This document shows, in pieces, positions 32,952 through 44,657 of a stretch of 64,000 nucleotides of DNA (the stretch's first letter is position 1; every line of letters begins with the position of its first letter). This DNA comes from Usnea hakonensis (lineage: Eukaryota > Ascomycota > Lecanoromycetes > Lecanorales > Parmeliaceae): NCBI GenBank assembly GCA_013423325.1, contig BLJB01000039.1:62001-126000 (forward strand), read 5' to 3'. The notes beneath the pieces are model-generated. The model had not been told where the DNA came from. It was given only the letters and a program-made list of their open reading frames with translations, and did not search any database. A program made the position numbers and the translations under genes.

Positions 32952-33480
32952 GATATTATTGAGGCTATTGCATTGAGTTGTCTGAGGTCCATTAATACTC
33001 GTAACAAATATGATACTCATTCATGTTCAGATTGGCCTGTGTCTGAGAGAGTGGGGGTCAGCCATTAGCTGAAGAGGGCAATGCCGGCGAGGGCCCGCTT
33101 TAGTGAAACACGGGTAGCTAGGGTAGGGCGTATCGTCATTCTTCATGCATATATTTGACCCCTGAAATGGCCCGCAATTTTTTTTTTTGGCTGGTACCGG
33201 TACTGGTGGTGGGCGACTCTCTCCTTTTCCATTTCTGAACCTCCTAAATCCTTTGCACCACGGTCTTGACTGACCAGCTGTACATTCCTTTGACCAAACC
33301 ACTGTCGTTACAGCCCTGGAGGCAGCCTTCCCCCTATCGTTTCATAACACAAAGCTCAAGATCCCTCACTCTTCACAGGGAAACCTTCTTTGCAATATAT
33401 TTCTCTGTTCTTAGCCACATATGGTCTTTAAAAGTCACAGAGCGTCGATCGTATCAAAATTCACCTTACCTCAAGAGTCA
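32952..33480. promoter_or_regulatory. Shared divergent promoter region
   Basis: About 530 bp between the starts of the minus-strand PLP-protein gene and the plus-strand MscS gene. Both promoters must lie here. A run of ten T near 33180 and pyrimidine-rich stretches before each start are the only visible marks. Confidence 0.5.
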
Positions 33481-36400
33481 ATGACTGGATCCAAGCGTTC
33501 CTCTACCAATCGCTCTTCCAAAGGCTTCCAGCATATACCGAACCAGAGCGGTTCTTCTACAATGAGCAATCCCAATGATGCAACGATTAATATACCCATG
33601 GAAAATGTTGCCAGCAACAACATTGGCAAGACTGGAGCTCGCAAGACGGATCCGTATTCCCCTGCCACCACTGGGTCCCCTCAGCAACAGCTTAACGAAA
33701 AGACTGGCTTCTCCAGTCGTTCCGTCGCCGGTCGACGGAGAACACGGGAGAAGACTGGGGGCAATGACGGAGATGAAGAAGTTGTAACGCAGATGGGCAT
33801 ACTATACGACAAAATCTTGAACTTTTCGGTCGTCACGCGGTACTTCCTATATGTCCTACCTTTGGCTACTATCATCGCAATACCTATCATCATTGGAGCT
33901 ACTGTGGCAAAAAAGGCAACGCTAGGCGGTGTCCGTATTGTCTGGATCTTTTCATGGTTGGAATGCATATGGCTCAGTCTATGGGTATCGAAGCTCTTTG
34001 CCAAAACCCTCCCGTGGATATTTGAGTTCTTGTGCGGCATCGTAAGCTCAGGAACTAGGAAATACTCCTTGGTCATACAATCCTTGGAGATTTACTTATC
34101 TCTTTGCGGATGGGCGTTAGCATCAGTGGCTACTTTTCTACCGGTAAGGGTCCCATACATGGCTGATAGGAATGAGTGATGGCTAATTTGCCTTATCAAA
34201 GGTCATGACAAAAAATCCAGACCAGCGACGTCAACAAGCCAATTATACTCAAGCACAGCACTCTACGAATTCTACCCTAAGTCACGATCCGCTATTTGGT
34301 AACGGTACGGCATCCATAGGATGGGAAATAGTCGTCCAAGAGATCCTCGCGTCATTCTTGGTAGCATCTTTGATTCTTCTAGCTGAAAAACTTCTCATAC
34401 AGCTCATCTCCATCAGCTATCACCATACGCAATTTCATGCAAAGATCAAGGACTCGAAACACAGGATCTATCTCTTAAGTCTACTGTACGATGCTTCTCG
34501 TCATCTGTTCCCCGCTTATTGCGCCGAGTTTGCCGAAGAAGACTACGTTATCCACGACTCTATTGATATCCCAGGAAGCAAACATGGTCATAGGCACTCA
34601 GGCTCCGCCACGCCTATGAAGCTCTTGATAAACGTTGGCCGATTTGGCGACAAGCTCACGTCCGCTTTCGGCAATATGGCTTCTGAAGTCACCGGGAAGC
34701 AGGTCTTCAACCCCGACTCCGCTCATTCAATCGTGGTAGAAGCCCTTGAGAAGAACAAATCCTCGGAAGCCTTGGCCAAACGGCTATGGATGAGTTTTGT
34801 GGTCGAGGGCAAGGAAGCTTTGTTCATGGACGACATCAGTGAAGTCCTGGGTAATGATCGTCACACCGAAGCAGAAGAGGCTTTTGCAATCCTTGACCGA
34901 GACGGCAATGGAGACATTAGTCTTGACGAAATGATTCTGACTGTTTGCGAGTTTGGCAAGGAGCGACATTCTATTGCTAGCAGCTTGCACGATGTTGATC
35001 AAGCTATCCATGTTTTAGACAATCTGCTGTGCACTATTGTCTTCATCGTGGTTGTGTTTGTCTTCGGTAAGCTTCCCAAACCTACGATGGTGCATCTTTT
35101 GATTCGGTTACAGTGGCCTTTTTAAACCATTCCCTCACAACTACACTCGCAACGGCTGGTACCGCTTTGCTCTCGCTGTCTTTCGTCTTTGCCACCACCG
35201 CGCAGGAAGTCCTTGGGTCTTGCATCTTCCTGTTCGTCAAGCATCCCTTTGATGTACTCGACAGAGTCGACATTGGCGACGATCAGCTGGTTGTTAAACA
35301 AATCTCGCTGCTGTTTACAGTGTTTAAGCATATCAATACTCACAAATTGACACAAGTACCGAATATCGTACTAAATACCATGTGGATCCAGAACGTTTCG
35401 AGGTCTGATGCTATGCGAGAACAGCTTTCTATCTATATTGATTTTAGTACCACCCTTGAGGACGTCCAACTTCTCAGAAATGAAATGCAAGCCTTCGTTA
35501 CCGATAAGGAGAATTCGAGGGATTTTCAGCCGGACATCGATGTTGAAATCACCGGTATCGCATCGATGGACAAAATGGAATTGAAAGTTGAGATCAGACA
35601 TAAGTCCAATTGGTCTAACGAGACGATCAGAGCTGCTCGTCGATCAAAGTTTATGTGTGCTTTGGTCCTTGCTCTACGAAAGATCCCTATCAACGGTCCA
35701 GGTGGAGCAGGACCGGCTCTAGGCAGCGTCAACCAGCCCACTTACACTGTCTCCGTCTCCGACGCGCAAGCAGCTGCTAATCGCGAAGCGGCCACTAAAG
35801 CTCAAGACGCGAAGAGACTTTTTCCAACGGAGAAGCCAGATCAGAAGCCCGATGTCCCTGCGAACAGCAAGTCGGCGGGTGTTACCTCCAGCTCTGAACC
35901 CAACATGCGTGACTCGGCAACCCCTCCTCCACTTCGGGTCCGCCAACCTCCTGCTTCCGAGAGTAACGCCCTCGCCACGCTGAATTCCCGTCGCCCAGCT
36001 GCCGATACAGCCCAGACTCCTGGGGATCTTATCGAGCCGACAACGCCCAAGTCAGTCGCCCAGTCCGTTTCAACCATGGAAGTCATCGACTCTGATCGCA
36101 ATGTTTCTATTGAAGAAGTGCGAGGCATACTGCACCGACAATCTACACGAGGGAAGCGGAGGGCATCGAGTGGAGCGGCAAAATTTCCACGGCCTCCGGC
36201 ATCTACGAGCAATTTCCCACAGCCACCGCCATCTATGGGCATTGATTACGACCCTTACGCCTATACATCGCAGCAGGCATCAAAAGCATCCCAACTAGCA
36301 ACGGTACAGACGCCACCTCAATGGTCGACGCCACTACCACCTCCATCGGCTCCACCTAAAGACCCTCCGACTCAATGGCCACAACCACCGCAGTCAACCC

Positions 36401-36894
36401 CTACACATTTTCAAATCCATGCTCAGCCGCAACCTGGCCAGCTTCAGGACCAGCAGCGACCCCCACCACCCGCACAATCTTTACCACGCAAAGCACCCCC
36501 CATAGCACCCCCAATAGCCCCACCGGCCGTCTCTCTTCAGTCATCCTCCCCTCAATCACGCTCTCGCTCTGCATCCCAGTCTCAGCCACAGCCGCCCCCC
36601 AAACCCACGCCCATCAACACCAGCAACCTCGCCCCCTCGCCAACAGATGAACCCTCTCGCACACGGACTGCCTCCCCTGTCAGAAATCCTTTCCAGATCA
36701 ATGCATTGAGGAGTCAAGCGCAAGGCGCCGCGCCGCAGCTCAAGAGAACGGTTCCTGGGAGTGGAACCGGGTCTCCGAGAGAAGCCGGACAGAATCCTGG
36801 GACCGAGAGTGGAAGTGGCATGGTGAGGCCGCCCAGAGGCGATAGCTTGCCTGGGGGAACCGCTGGGATGAATAACAGCGGCAGTGGGTCGTGA
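33481..36894 (+). CDS. EF-hand MscS-type mechanosensitive channel, 1102 aa
   Basis: Three exons: 33481-34143, 34202-35066, 35114-36894, introns 58 and 47 nt. An in-frame ATG at 33421 would add 20 residues. The N-terminus is polar. Hydrophobic spans follow at LYVLPLATIIAIPIIIGA, VWIFSWLECIWLSLWV, ILASFLVASLILLA and, after the EF-hand, CTIVFIVVVFVF and LATAGTALLSLSFVFA. One canonical EF-hand loop, DRDGNGDISLDE, is at about residues 453-464. The MscS pore and beta domain follow (FLFVKHPFDVLDRV, VPNIVLNTMWIQNVSRS). The last ~350 residues are Pro/Gln/Ser-rich and disordered. Known fungal relatives (S. pombe Msy1/Msy2) are ER Ca2+-regulated channels for hypo-osmotic shock. The location here is inferred from that family. 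Confidence 0.93.
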
Positions 36895-37451
36895 GGAGTG
36901 GTGCAATGGTCTAACGATAAAGTCGAAGCTTGCAACCCTTCGTTCGTATGAATTGTCACGAATCATTTTCTCTGCCAGGTGCAGGCGCTTGGATCATTTA
37001 CGACCAAAAGTTTTTGTGCGTCAATCCAGCATCCCGCAAAATCTCGAAAAAGGTGCTCCACGAAGTGTCTACACAGACAGAAGCTTAGAAAATATTAGAA
37101 TCTCTCATTCTTTAGATCAATTAAGTAGGATATGATCATGAACATGATGGCTATCGCTACCGCTATGCGAAATATCCACTGTATATGGCATTTTTCCTTC
37201 GAGAAATAAAGAAAGTCTCCTCTCCTGGACGACATGCCAAGAAATGCCCTTGCCCGTCTTAGCGCCAAACTTGTCTCAATCATGCTGCCCCACATATGAT
37301 CATCCGAACATTACTTTCTAAACCACAACTTTGAACACAAGATCATTCATAGCCTGGTCGTGACGCAAATCTCATCTTCTGGATCAGACGCATCATCATC
37401 TGGCTTCTGAAGCGAACGTCCAGGGCAATAATCCTTCGAAGCTCGGAAGCC
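36895..37451. other. Intergenic between MscS and HRI1 genes
   Basis: It holds the MscS 3' end and the HRI1 promoter. No other gene seen. Confidence 0.5.
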
Positions 37452-38303
37452 ATGCACCTTCCCACCATCAGTGAGCGCAAACATTACCGCACGGTGTGCC
37501 TATGCCGCTGCAATACCTTTTCTACATATCAGAGCTGACCGCTCCTACAGGTTCCTGGTGAACCAAAAGAACCCACCTCCACAATTGTCCTAACCTCGAA
37601 AGACTCATACTTTGTCGACGTCCGCATCCTCCGTGATGAGCTCGAAAAGGAGAAAACCCTGGAAATAAAGACAGAGCGCTGCTTAGAATGGGCATTTGCA
37701 GGCAAATCACGCACTACCCTTAGCAAAGATTCATCGATGCAATTTTCACATACTGTCTGGGATCACTGGATCGACTCGCGCACCGACAACCCTGATTCCG
37801 ATCAAGGTGATATGTGGGTACAACCAAACGGGGACATCTTGGAAAAGGGGAAGAACAGCGACCCGATCACAGGGGAAGAGACTGAGTATGAAGAACTGTG
37901 GCACGATCTACAGGTAGAGGCTTTTGGGAAGAAGGACAACCGTAGCAGCTTGGTCATGAGGGCCGACGACCCCGAAAGGAATATAAGCGGTATGGCTATC
38001 AAAATTGGAGGCTGGTGTGAAGGCATATTGAAGGTTGGGGATGAATTGACGATCGAGAGATGGGAATGGAAGCCGACAGATGGCGCCAGCGATGCGGCTT
38101 CTACCGAAGCCATCAAAGAGCCAGAAAGAACTCGCAATGATTGGATCCGAAGTTTCAAAATTGGCAAGGGCACTTTGCCGTGCAAAAATATCTGCTCACG
38201 TACATCCGGGAAGTTTGGGCTGAACGCCGTGCTGAAATCCATCACTGATCCTGATTGGAACAGTGATATTGAGTGGAAAGTCGCCGAAGAATACTACTGG
38301 TGA
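37452..38303 (+). CDS. HRI1: HRI1-family protein, 264 aa
   Basis: Two exons: 37452-37493 and 37551-38303, with a 57-nt GTGTGC...CCTACAG intron in phase 0. The join gives RKHYRTVPGEPKEPTSTIVL, the usual N-terminal strand of the family. Two repeated lipocalin-like beta-barrel halves are recognisable: FVDVRIL with CLEWAFAGKS, then HWIDSRT, QGDMWVQPNGDILEKG, EELWHDL, followed by AIKIGGWCEGILKVGDELTIERWEW and a closing WKVAEEYYW. Yeast Hri1 (about 244 aa) is a non-essential cytosolic/nuclear protein that interacts with Hrr25 and Sec72; its molecular activity is unknown. Length and order fit. Confidence 0.88.
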
Positions 38304-38758
38304 TCCAGGCTGAAAAGGAGAACGCCCTGCGTGAGCTAACGGCTGGAACATGAAACGTACATTCGCCCCCAGTCAGCTGCAATACTACGGCACTAACTGA
38401 CTAAGATGAATTGCGCATTTGGTGCGCCCGCTAAGGGCTCAGCCTCAGCCTTAAACTCGGCCGACGGCCAGATAGGCAGCGCCATGTCAAGCAAAATCGC
38501 GGTTTATAAAGGGGCATTGGATCATCAATCTTACGGCAAGAGCGGTCATGCCATTTGTACTTTTGTCTGACTCATGATCTTTTTTTTTAGATTTTGTAAA
38601 AACCACCTGTCACAGATTTACCTCCCGTTGCTCTATACCTTACCTTAAATACGATCACCTGCCCTAAAACAATTCCCCTTTCCCCACAACAATACCTGTT
38701 CCTATAAGACATTGACGCTCCTTTCTTCGCCATACTACCTAAAACAATACATTCAACC
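38304..38758. other. Intergenic, promoter of the hydrolase gene
   Basis: It includes a T9 run near 38580 and the TATA-like box listed separately. A pyrimidine/AC-rich leader (CTTACC, CCTGCC) runs up to the ATG at 38759. Confidence 0.5.
38505..38510 (+). promoter_or_regulatory. TATA-like box upstream of the hydrolase gene
   Basis: TATAAA about 250 bp before the ATG at 38759. Motif match only. Confidence 0.3.
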
Positions 38759-40734
38759 ATGCCTTGGCTATCTGATGACATTATGAACGACGGCTCAAGT
38801 GGTCATAAGACCGCCCTCACAAGACAGCCCGCCATAGCACCCGAGCCCCGGGCTCGACTTCAAAAGAGCGACAACATCAAATATATCCCTTCACAGATGG
38901 ACCCACTTGCTGTCGCGTCAATGGAAGCTGCTCGTCGAGATCCATTACGACTAATACTCAATGACGCTGGCGTCGTACTCAGACTGTTTCTCTACGTGCC
39001 TAAAATCCTATCACCTTTTTCTACCAGAGACAAAAACGATGAGCTCTATCCCTCTTTCACGAACCTAAAAGTCGGTTTCTTACAGACAATACTCGCTCTT
39101 GTCCAACTGTTCTTTTTGATAACAATTATTCCCGCCTTCGTGTGCTTGCCCGGCGGCGTTGTCCTTGCTGGCACAGCTCTGATATTTTTGATCTGCTACC
39201 TCATAACGATTCCCATGCAAGGACCACCAGTCAACCATTCAAACATGGACGAAATCACCAAGTCTCTGGCCGAGAAACATAAGGATGAGCGCTGGGTGTT
39301 CATTAATGGGATCTGTACTGGGTAAGTTATGCCGTATCTGCACACCGACCTAATCTGAGCATACGTAGGCATTCAACTTTACAACTTGAGATCGACCAAA
39401 TCTCTAAATTGTTTGGACGAGCCGTCATCGGCCTCCACAACAAGAGGTATGCGGCTGCTTCCTCAATCATCTGGGCCGATAGTTGACAAAATTTCCACAC
39501 GCAGTTATGGTATATTTGCTGACCTTGGAGAGTGTCTGATCCAACGAGCTATTTCATACCACGACTTTGGCGTTCGGTTGACCTACGACCAAGTTAAAGC
39601 CTTCCTCGTTGACCCAACTGTCTCGAAAGTAGTCCTCATCGGCCACTCTCAGGGCGGTATCATTGCCTCCCTCGCGATCGACGACCTCCTTGCACAGCTA
39701 CCAGCTAGGACCATGTCAAAGCTCGAGGTCTATACATTCGGATCTGCGGCGTCGCATTTCTCGAATCCGTCTCTCGCGCCTGCGTCGCCTTGTGCGACCA
39801 CTCAATCCAGAGAACAATCATCAGAGCCATCACCACTAAATATTGTTCAGTCTGTAGTTGACATTACGTATGCCAAGCAAGGCAAGCATAGCATTTCTCA
39901 TATGGAGCATTATGTCAACGAATACGACCTTGTCCCTCGCTGGGGTGTGCTCCATTCCGTACAGGATGTACTGGAGACCCGCTACGCTGGCTCGGTATTT
40001 GTCCGAATGGGGGCCTCAGGTACGTAGGCTCTCCATCTCAGTAGTGGTCGTGTCGAAATGTATTGAACGTTGAGAAAGAGCTTCTTGACCCCTGATTTGC
40101 TTCTCAGCTGTAGCCTACGAACTGACTGTGTCTTGTACAACGAGGTCACACTGACTCCGATTTATCCTTAGGTCATATGTTCAACCAGCACTACCTCAAT
40201 CCCATGTTTCCGTTGTCAAAGTGCCGAACGCAGGCAAGCTACGGGAAAAGTAGCATTAAATGGGAGAGTAAGAAGAAAGCTACAAGGGACAACAATGATG
40301 ATGTTGCAGTCAAATCCGACGAGCCCTCTCGACATTTTCTTGACCAAATCGTCACCCCGGACGAAAAGTTGGCCATGCAAAGAGACTTTTCCACTGTGGC
40401 TGATGAAATGAGTGTCATAAGGCGCGAGAGCGAGCTTGAATTTGGTAGTGGGCAAATCTTAAAGGACCCCATGCACGGGCTGGCGAACTGCAAAGACGCC
40501 AATGGCGATGAATGCTTGGCATTCAGAAGGACAGCTAGTGACCGAATTGTGGCCGAAAATGCAAGGGGAAAGGCAGTAAAGGACTTGAGTCGGTTTTGGC
40601 AGTATCTGGGCGGGAAGTCACCAGTGGACAATGACCTCAAAGCCCACGGATCTCCCCAAGAGCACCGCAAGCATCGACAACACCGCCATAACCAAGGGAA
40701 AGCTAGCGGTGAGCGGGACTCGTCCTGCCACTGA
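38759..40734 (+). CDS. Membrane-linked alpha/beta hydrolase, 572 aa
   Basis: Four exons: 38759-39321, 39369-39446, 39505-40019, 40172-40734; introns 47, 58 and 152 nt, all GT-AG and frame-keeping. The ATG at 38759 could be replaced by 38783. The N-terminal 100 residues are polar. A hydrophobic hairpin (LQTILALVQLFFLITIIPAFV and GGVVLAGTALIFLICYLITI, about 115-162) should insert in a membrane. WVFINGICTGG is the first strand and oxyanion turn; VVLIGHSQGG holds the nucleophile Ser; NEYDLVPRWGVLH offers the acid and a candidate His. The C-terminal 180 residues are charged and end in a His/Arg/Gln-rich tail. This is a lipase/DUF676-like fold common in filamentous fungi. The substrate is unknown; a lipid is plausible. 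Confidence 0.85.
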
Positions 40735-41500
40735 CAAGCAATTCATCCTCGTAAGTACCCTAGCTTATCCGAGCCGTTTTTCATCATCCTTGAGGCGACC
40801 CGAATTGATTCAAATATTTCTCGGGAGCGTTCGGTGTTGTTAGTCTGGGCTCCAATCAAGCTCAAAAGAGATATGCTGACTCGGTATATACGTAGGCAAA
40901 CAAAGGAAAGCGTGGGCAACATGAGAGAGCCCCTCGAACTTGGATTCAATCTTGTTGCGCTGATGGTAGTATGGGAACTCTTTGGACTTGGTGATGTAAA
41001 CTTAAGCGATAGGTGTTCTCCGGAGTTCGTGGGCTGTCTTCCAATTGACGTACATATCTATAAGAATGCATGAGGCTAATCAGATGAATAAAGACCTATT
41101 GGAAGGCGGTGGGTTGTCAAGGGTGGCAAACTGAGAGATGGAAAAGAAGGTCTTCCTCTCTCTTTACGGATCAAATCATTGTTTCACATCATATTATTGC
41201 TAGCTATTCACGCATAGGCCAAGTTGCGTCACTGGAGTGTGGCTGAGATGTAAACATTGGTAGTCCAGGAGCCCGGTGTCAACACATTGGCCTTAATTTA
41301 TTTTCTGTTTCTGAACATCATCTCTCAATTTGAATTTGCTCAACAATAAATCATCAACAAATCACCATTAAAATAATTCATCTTGCTTACATCGCGATAG
41401 CATCGCTCGGCTTCAATCCGGAATCCCACTCGTTGCCTCACCGCCTTGGACACCTTGTGTCAGCATAATCGCGACCAATCGGGAGACCCGTTACCACAAC
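40735..41500. other. Intergenic, no supported gene
   Basis: About 770 bp, AT-rich near 41280-41390. Short open frames only. Confidence 0.5.
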
Positions 41501-43674
41501 ATGAAATCGCGAACTCATACCACCGCCATGCTCGTTGCACTAATGCTCTATTTCTTCTCTATTGTCACCCAGTGCTCCAACACGTCTGCGTCTGGGCTTC
41601 TCGCGCCGATCTTTATGCTCAACGCGACCTCCCAAGCCCTCACACCTCACGCCTTCACGACCAACGCCACGAGATTCGCTACCTTAGCAGCGCCTCTCTA
41701 TGGCAATGTTACCGCCGGTGATATTTGGGTCTTTCCAAGCAGTGCAAATGATTTAGGTGCAAGAGAGATGAGTTGCGAATGTTTCGACCCTGGTAGTGCG
41801 TCTTCATTCACACAAAGCGGTGGCAGGGAATGACTACTGATGTCAATGGCAGATCAATGCTGCATAGCCGAAGCTTCTGACGTGGCCCCCTTTTGCATGC
41901 CGAGTGGATCCACATGCTGCGGCAACACGTTCTGCGTGGCGGGTGAATCGTGCTGTGGTGAATTTTGCTGCGCAGCTGTGAGTCTTACTTTTCCCTACCC
42001 CTTTGTCTTTGTCGACAGTTGTTTGTCTTCCCACTCGGCTTAAGACGCCTACCATTTCTGACGAATGGAAATAACCAGAACACCGCCTGCAACTTCAATG
42101 CCGCCCTCGGCACCTCCGGCTGCTGCCCCATCGGCACCATCTGCTCCGGCCCTGCCATCTGCTACGACCACGCCTCATCAAACTGCTCTAGCAGAGCCTC
42201 ACCCTTTCCACAATGCTGTCCCGCTAGAGTGCCCTACTGTCGCGATTTCAAACCGTACGGACTGGGCTGCTACGGCAGCTCCACGACAGAGTCCTCAACT
42301 TCTAGCCTACAGACTATGACAGCGGCGGGCACCTCGAACATCTTTGCGTCTTCTGTGAGTGCGGCTTCTCCGAGCAAGAGCACTGGCGTGGGTTCCGAGA
42401 GTGTGAAGACGACTTCTGTACTTGAATCGACGACGAATCTGGCGATTGCGACTGCGGCTGTGAAGACGACTAGTGAGTCGGCCAAGGAGACGAACACCGT
42501 GAGCTCCTCGTCAACATCAACGACAAGCCTAGTGACAACGTCCTCTTCGACTTCGACCTCGAACGCACAGTCTACATCTGCTATTACAAGTACAACAAGC
42601 GCAATGACAACGTCCTCTTCGACTTCGGCCTCGAATGCAAAGTCTACATCTGCTGCTACAATTACAACCTCATCATCGTCCATCGTAGCTCTTTGCTACG
42701 ACCCAGCTGCCAACTCCCACTCCCCCTGCCCTACAACGACAGCCACAACCTCATCCTCCGCCTCTCCTTCTACAGCAGACTTCAATCCTCCAGGCGCGTC
42801 GATTGTCAAATCGCAGGCCGGAAAGCTCCGCATCCCTCTGCTTGGTCCTCTCCGCGATCTATACCGCAGCAGCTACCAGCGCTTCACCAGTAACGGCAGA
42901 AACACAGATCTCTTCGTCTCCCTCCTCGCCATCTTCGTCCTCGCCATCTACATCCCCCTCATATCCCTACGCCTCCTCCGCATTTGGCGCAACGATAAAG
43001 ATCCTCGCATCTCCAATTTTGCGATGCACATGAACATAATCCTCTTGGCCCTTGTGGCGGTCGCTCTCGACTTGCTCACCATAAACGTACGTGGTCCATA
43101 CGAGTCAGACTGGACAGTTCGTACCTCCCATCACTTGCTCGCAGTGGGCGCTGGTTTTACACTAGGGTGTATCTTTAACACACCCTTTTACTACCTCACA
43201 AAGAAATCGAGAAGTGCAATCGTAAAAGCTTGGTTGAGAAACGAACGCGGGTACACGGCCACGCAGGCCCGGGGTATCATGGCCGGACCCGATCATGAAA
43301 ACCTTGAGCCCGATTCCGATCTGGACCTTAAGCTCAACCTTGACCTCCAAACAGAGAAATTGAAGGATGCAATCACCGTCGTCCAGGGCAGTGCTAAACC
43401 TCTGCTTGAGAAGAAAGTGGTGGGCAAGGGACAGATTAGTGTTGTAAAGGGGAGCGCGAGACCGTGGGTTAGGGGACGGAGAACGCATTCGCTTTGGGAG
43501 GCGAAGGCGAAGGCGAGGGCGAGGAGTGCGGGGGTGGTTGAGGGGGTTGAGGGGGTTGAGGGAGCTAAGGGCGGTGAGGGGACTGAGGCCGTTGAGGCCG
43601 TTGAGACTGTTGAAGGTGAGGGTGAGGGGCAAGGGCAGAGTGTTAGAGGGGTGGATGATGAGGTGGATAATTGA
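41501..43674 (+). CDS. Cys-rich membrane glycoprotein, 670 aa
   Basis: Three exons: 41501-41792, 41853-41977, 42079-43674. The signal peptide (MLVALMLYFFSIVTQCS) leads to a Cys-rich ectodomain rebuilt across both introns: CECFDPDQCC, CMPSGSTCCGNTFC, ESCCGEFCC, ACNFNAALGTSGCCPIGTIC, FPQCCPARVPYC. A long Ser/Thr stalk follows (about 175-330, with SSSTSTSNAQSTSA-like repeats). Then three or so hydrophobic spans (LFVSLLAIFVLAIYIPLISL, MNIILLALVAVALDLLTI, LLAVGAGFTLGCIFN) and a cytosolic tail with AWLRNERGYTATQA and a Glu/Val/Gly repeat. The layout recalls surface sensors or anchored adhesins; no known receptor domain is evident. A shortened paralogue follows at 44070. Confidence 0.8.
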
Positions 43675-44069
43675 TGGGTGGTGATGGGGGAGAAATAGCC
43701 ACGGAAAGGTGATGATTTTTCTTTTCTTTACTTGATGAGTGAGGGTGCTTTTGTGTGACTGGCACCTGGAAACGTCAAGTTCATACTTTTTGATATTGTG
43801 GTGGTTTGGAGATATGTAACCTACTTACCTTACCTTACTTTAATTGAGCTACGATGATGGTATGTTGTTGAGGAGAGGGGAGTTATTTTCTTTCATTCTC
43901 GGTGGGGAAGATACAGTAGATGACATAAGGTCAACACTTTGACCTCAAGTTTGACCACAAGTTTACTTTCCGATTCCAAATTTCATCTTCCAACCTTTCC
44001 ACTCCTCGTTCCCAAGACGAAACAACAAAGAAACAGCTAACCATCAGGAACAACCCTACACCGCTCATC
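43675..44069. other. Gap between tandem paralogues
   Basis: The first ~220 bp share patches with the 3' flank of the next gene (GAAACGTCAAGTTCATACTT against GAAACGCAAGTTGATACTT; ACGATGATGG in both). The duplication therefore reached past the stop codon. Confidence 0.6.
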
Positions 44070-44657
44070 ATGACCAGCAAGCTCCACATCCCTAACAACG
44101 CCGAATCCATCGCAGATACAATCATCTACGCACTCCTTCTCACCTACATCGCCTCCCCACTCCTATCCCTCCTCCGCATCCGGCTCTTTTCCACTAAATC
44201 CAAGATAACGCTCCAACCCCACTTCCTTCCCACCCTCACCGTCCCCCTCCTAAGCCTCCTCTCCTTGGCCCTCCTCTGCCGAAACGAAGAAAACAAACCC
44301 TCTAATCATCCTTTGACCACCCTCCTCAAAACACACACCTCACACCACCAGAAACCCATCTATCTCGCCCTCGTCGCCAACGCCGCTCTGGGGATCGAAA
44401 AGTGGTTCTATGAGGGTTCGGCGGCTGTGCAGAGGAGATTGAAAGAGGGTGTTGTTAGGGCGTGGTTGAGGGATGAGTGTGGGTATACGGCGGGGCAGGT
44501 TCGGCATGTTTTGGGGGGGCCGTGTCGTGAGGGGCTTGATGTGAGGTTTGGGCTTGAGGTGGAGAGATTGGGGGATGTTGGTGCGATTGATGAGGGTGGT
44601 GAAGGGGGTGATGGGGTGGGTGTTCGGGGTAAGGGAGGGGCTGGGGTGGATGGGTAA
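44070..44657 (+). CDS. Truncated paralogue of the 670-aa protein, 195 aa
   Basis: Single exon. It corresponds only to the membrane and cytosolic part of the upstream gene. It has spans near YALLLTYIASPLLSLLRI, TLTVPLLSLLSLALLC and IYLALVANAALGIEKW. Then VVRAWLRDECGYTAGQVRHV aligns with IVKAWLRNERGYTATQARGI upstream. No signal peptide, Cys-rich ectodomain or Ser/Thr stalk. The tail is Gly/Glu/Val-rich, as in the longer copy. The open frame is intact, so it may be a functional short isoform-like gene or a recent partial duplicate. The frame switches from C-rich to G-rich composition near 44430. Confidence 0.65.
   Translation: MTSKLHIPNNAESIADTIIYALLLTYIASPLLSLLRIRLFSTKSKITLQPHFLPTLTVPLLSLLSLALLCRNEENKPSNHPLTTLLKTHTSHHQKPIYLALVANAALGIEKWFYEGSAAVQRRLKEGVVRAWLRDECGYTAGQVRHVLGGPCREGLDVRFGLEVERLGDVGAIDEGGEGGDGVGVRGKGGAGVDG

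Noticed and set aside
42270..42683. Val/Asp/Glu-rich antisense frame
   Set aside because: It is the shadow of the Ser/Thr-rich stalk of the real gene on the other strand.
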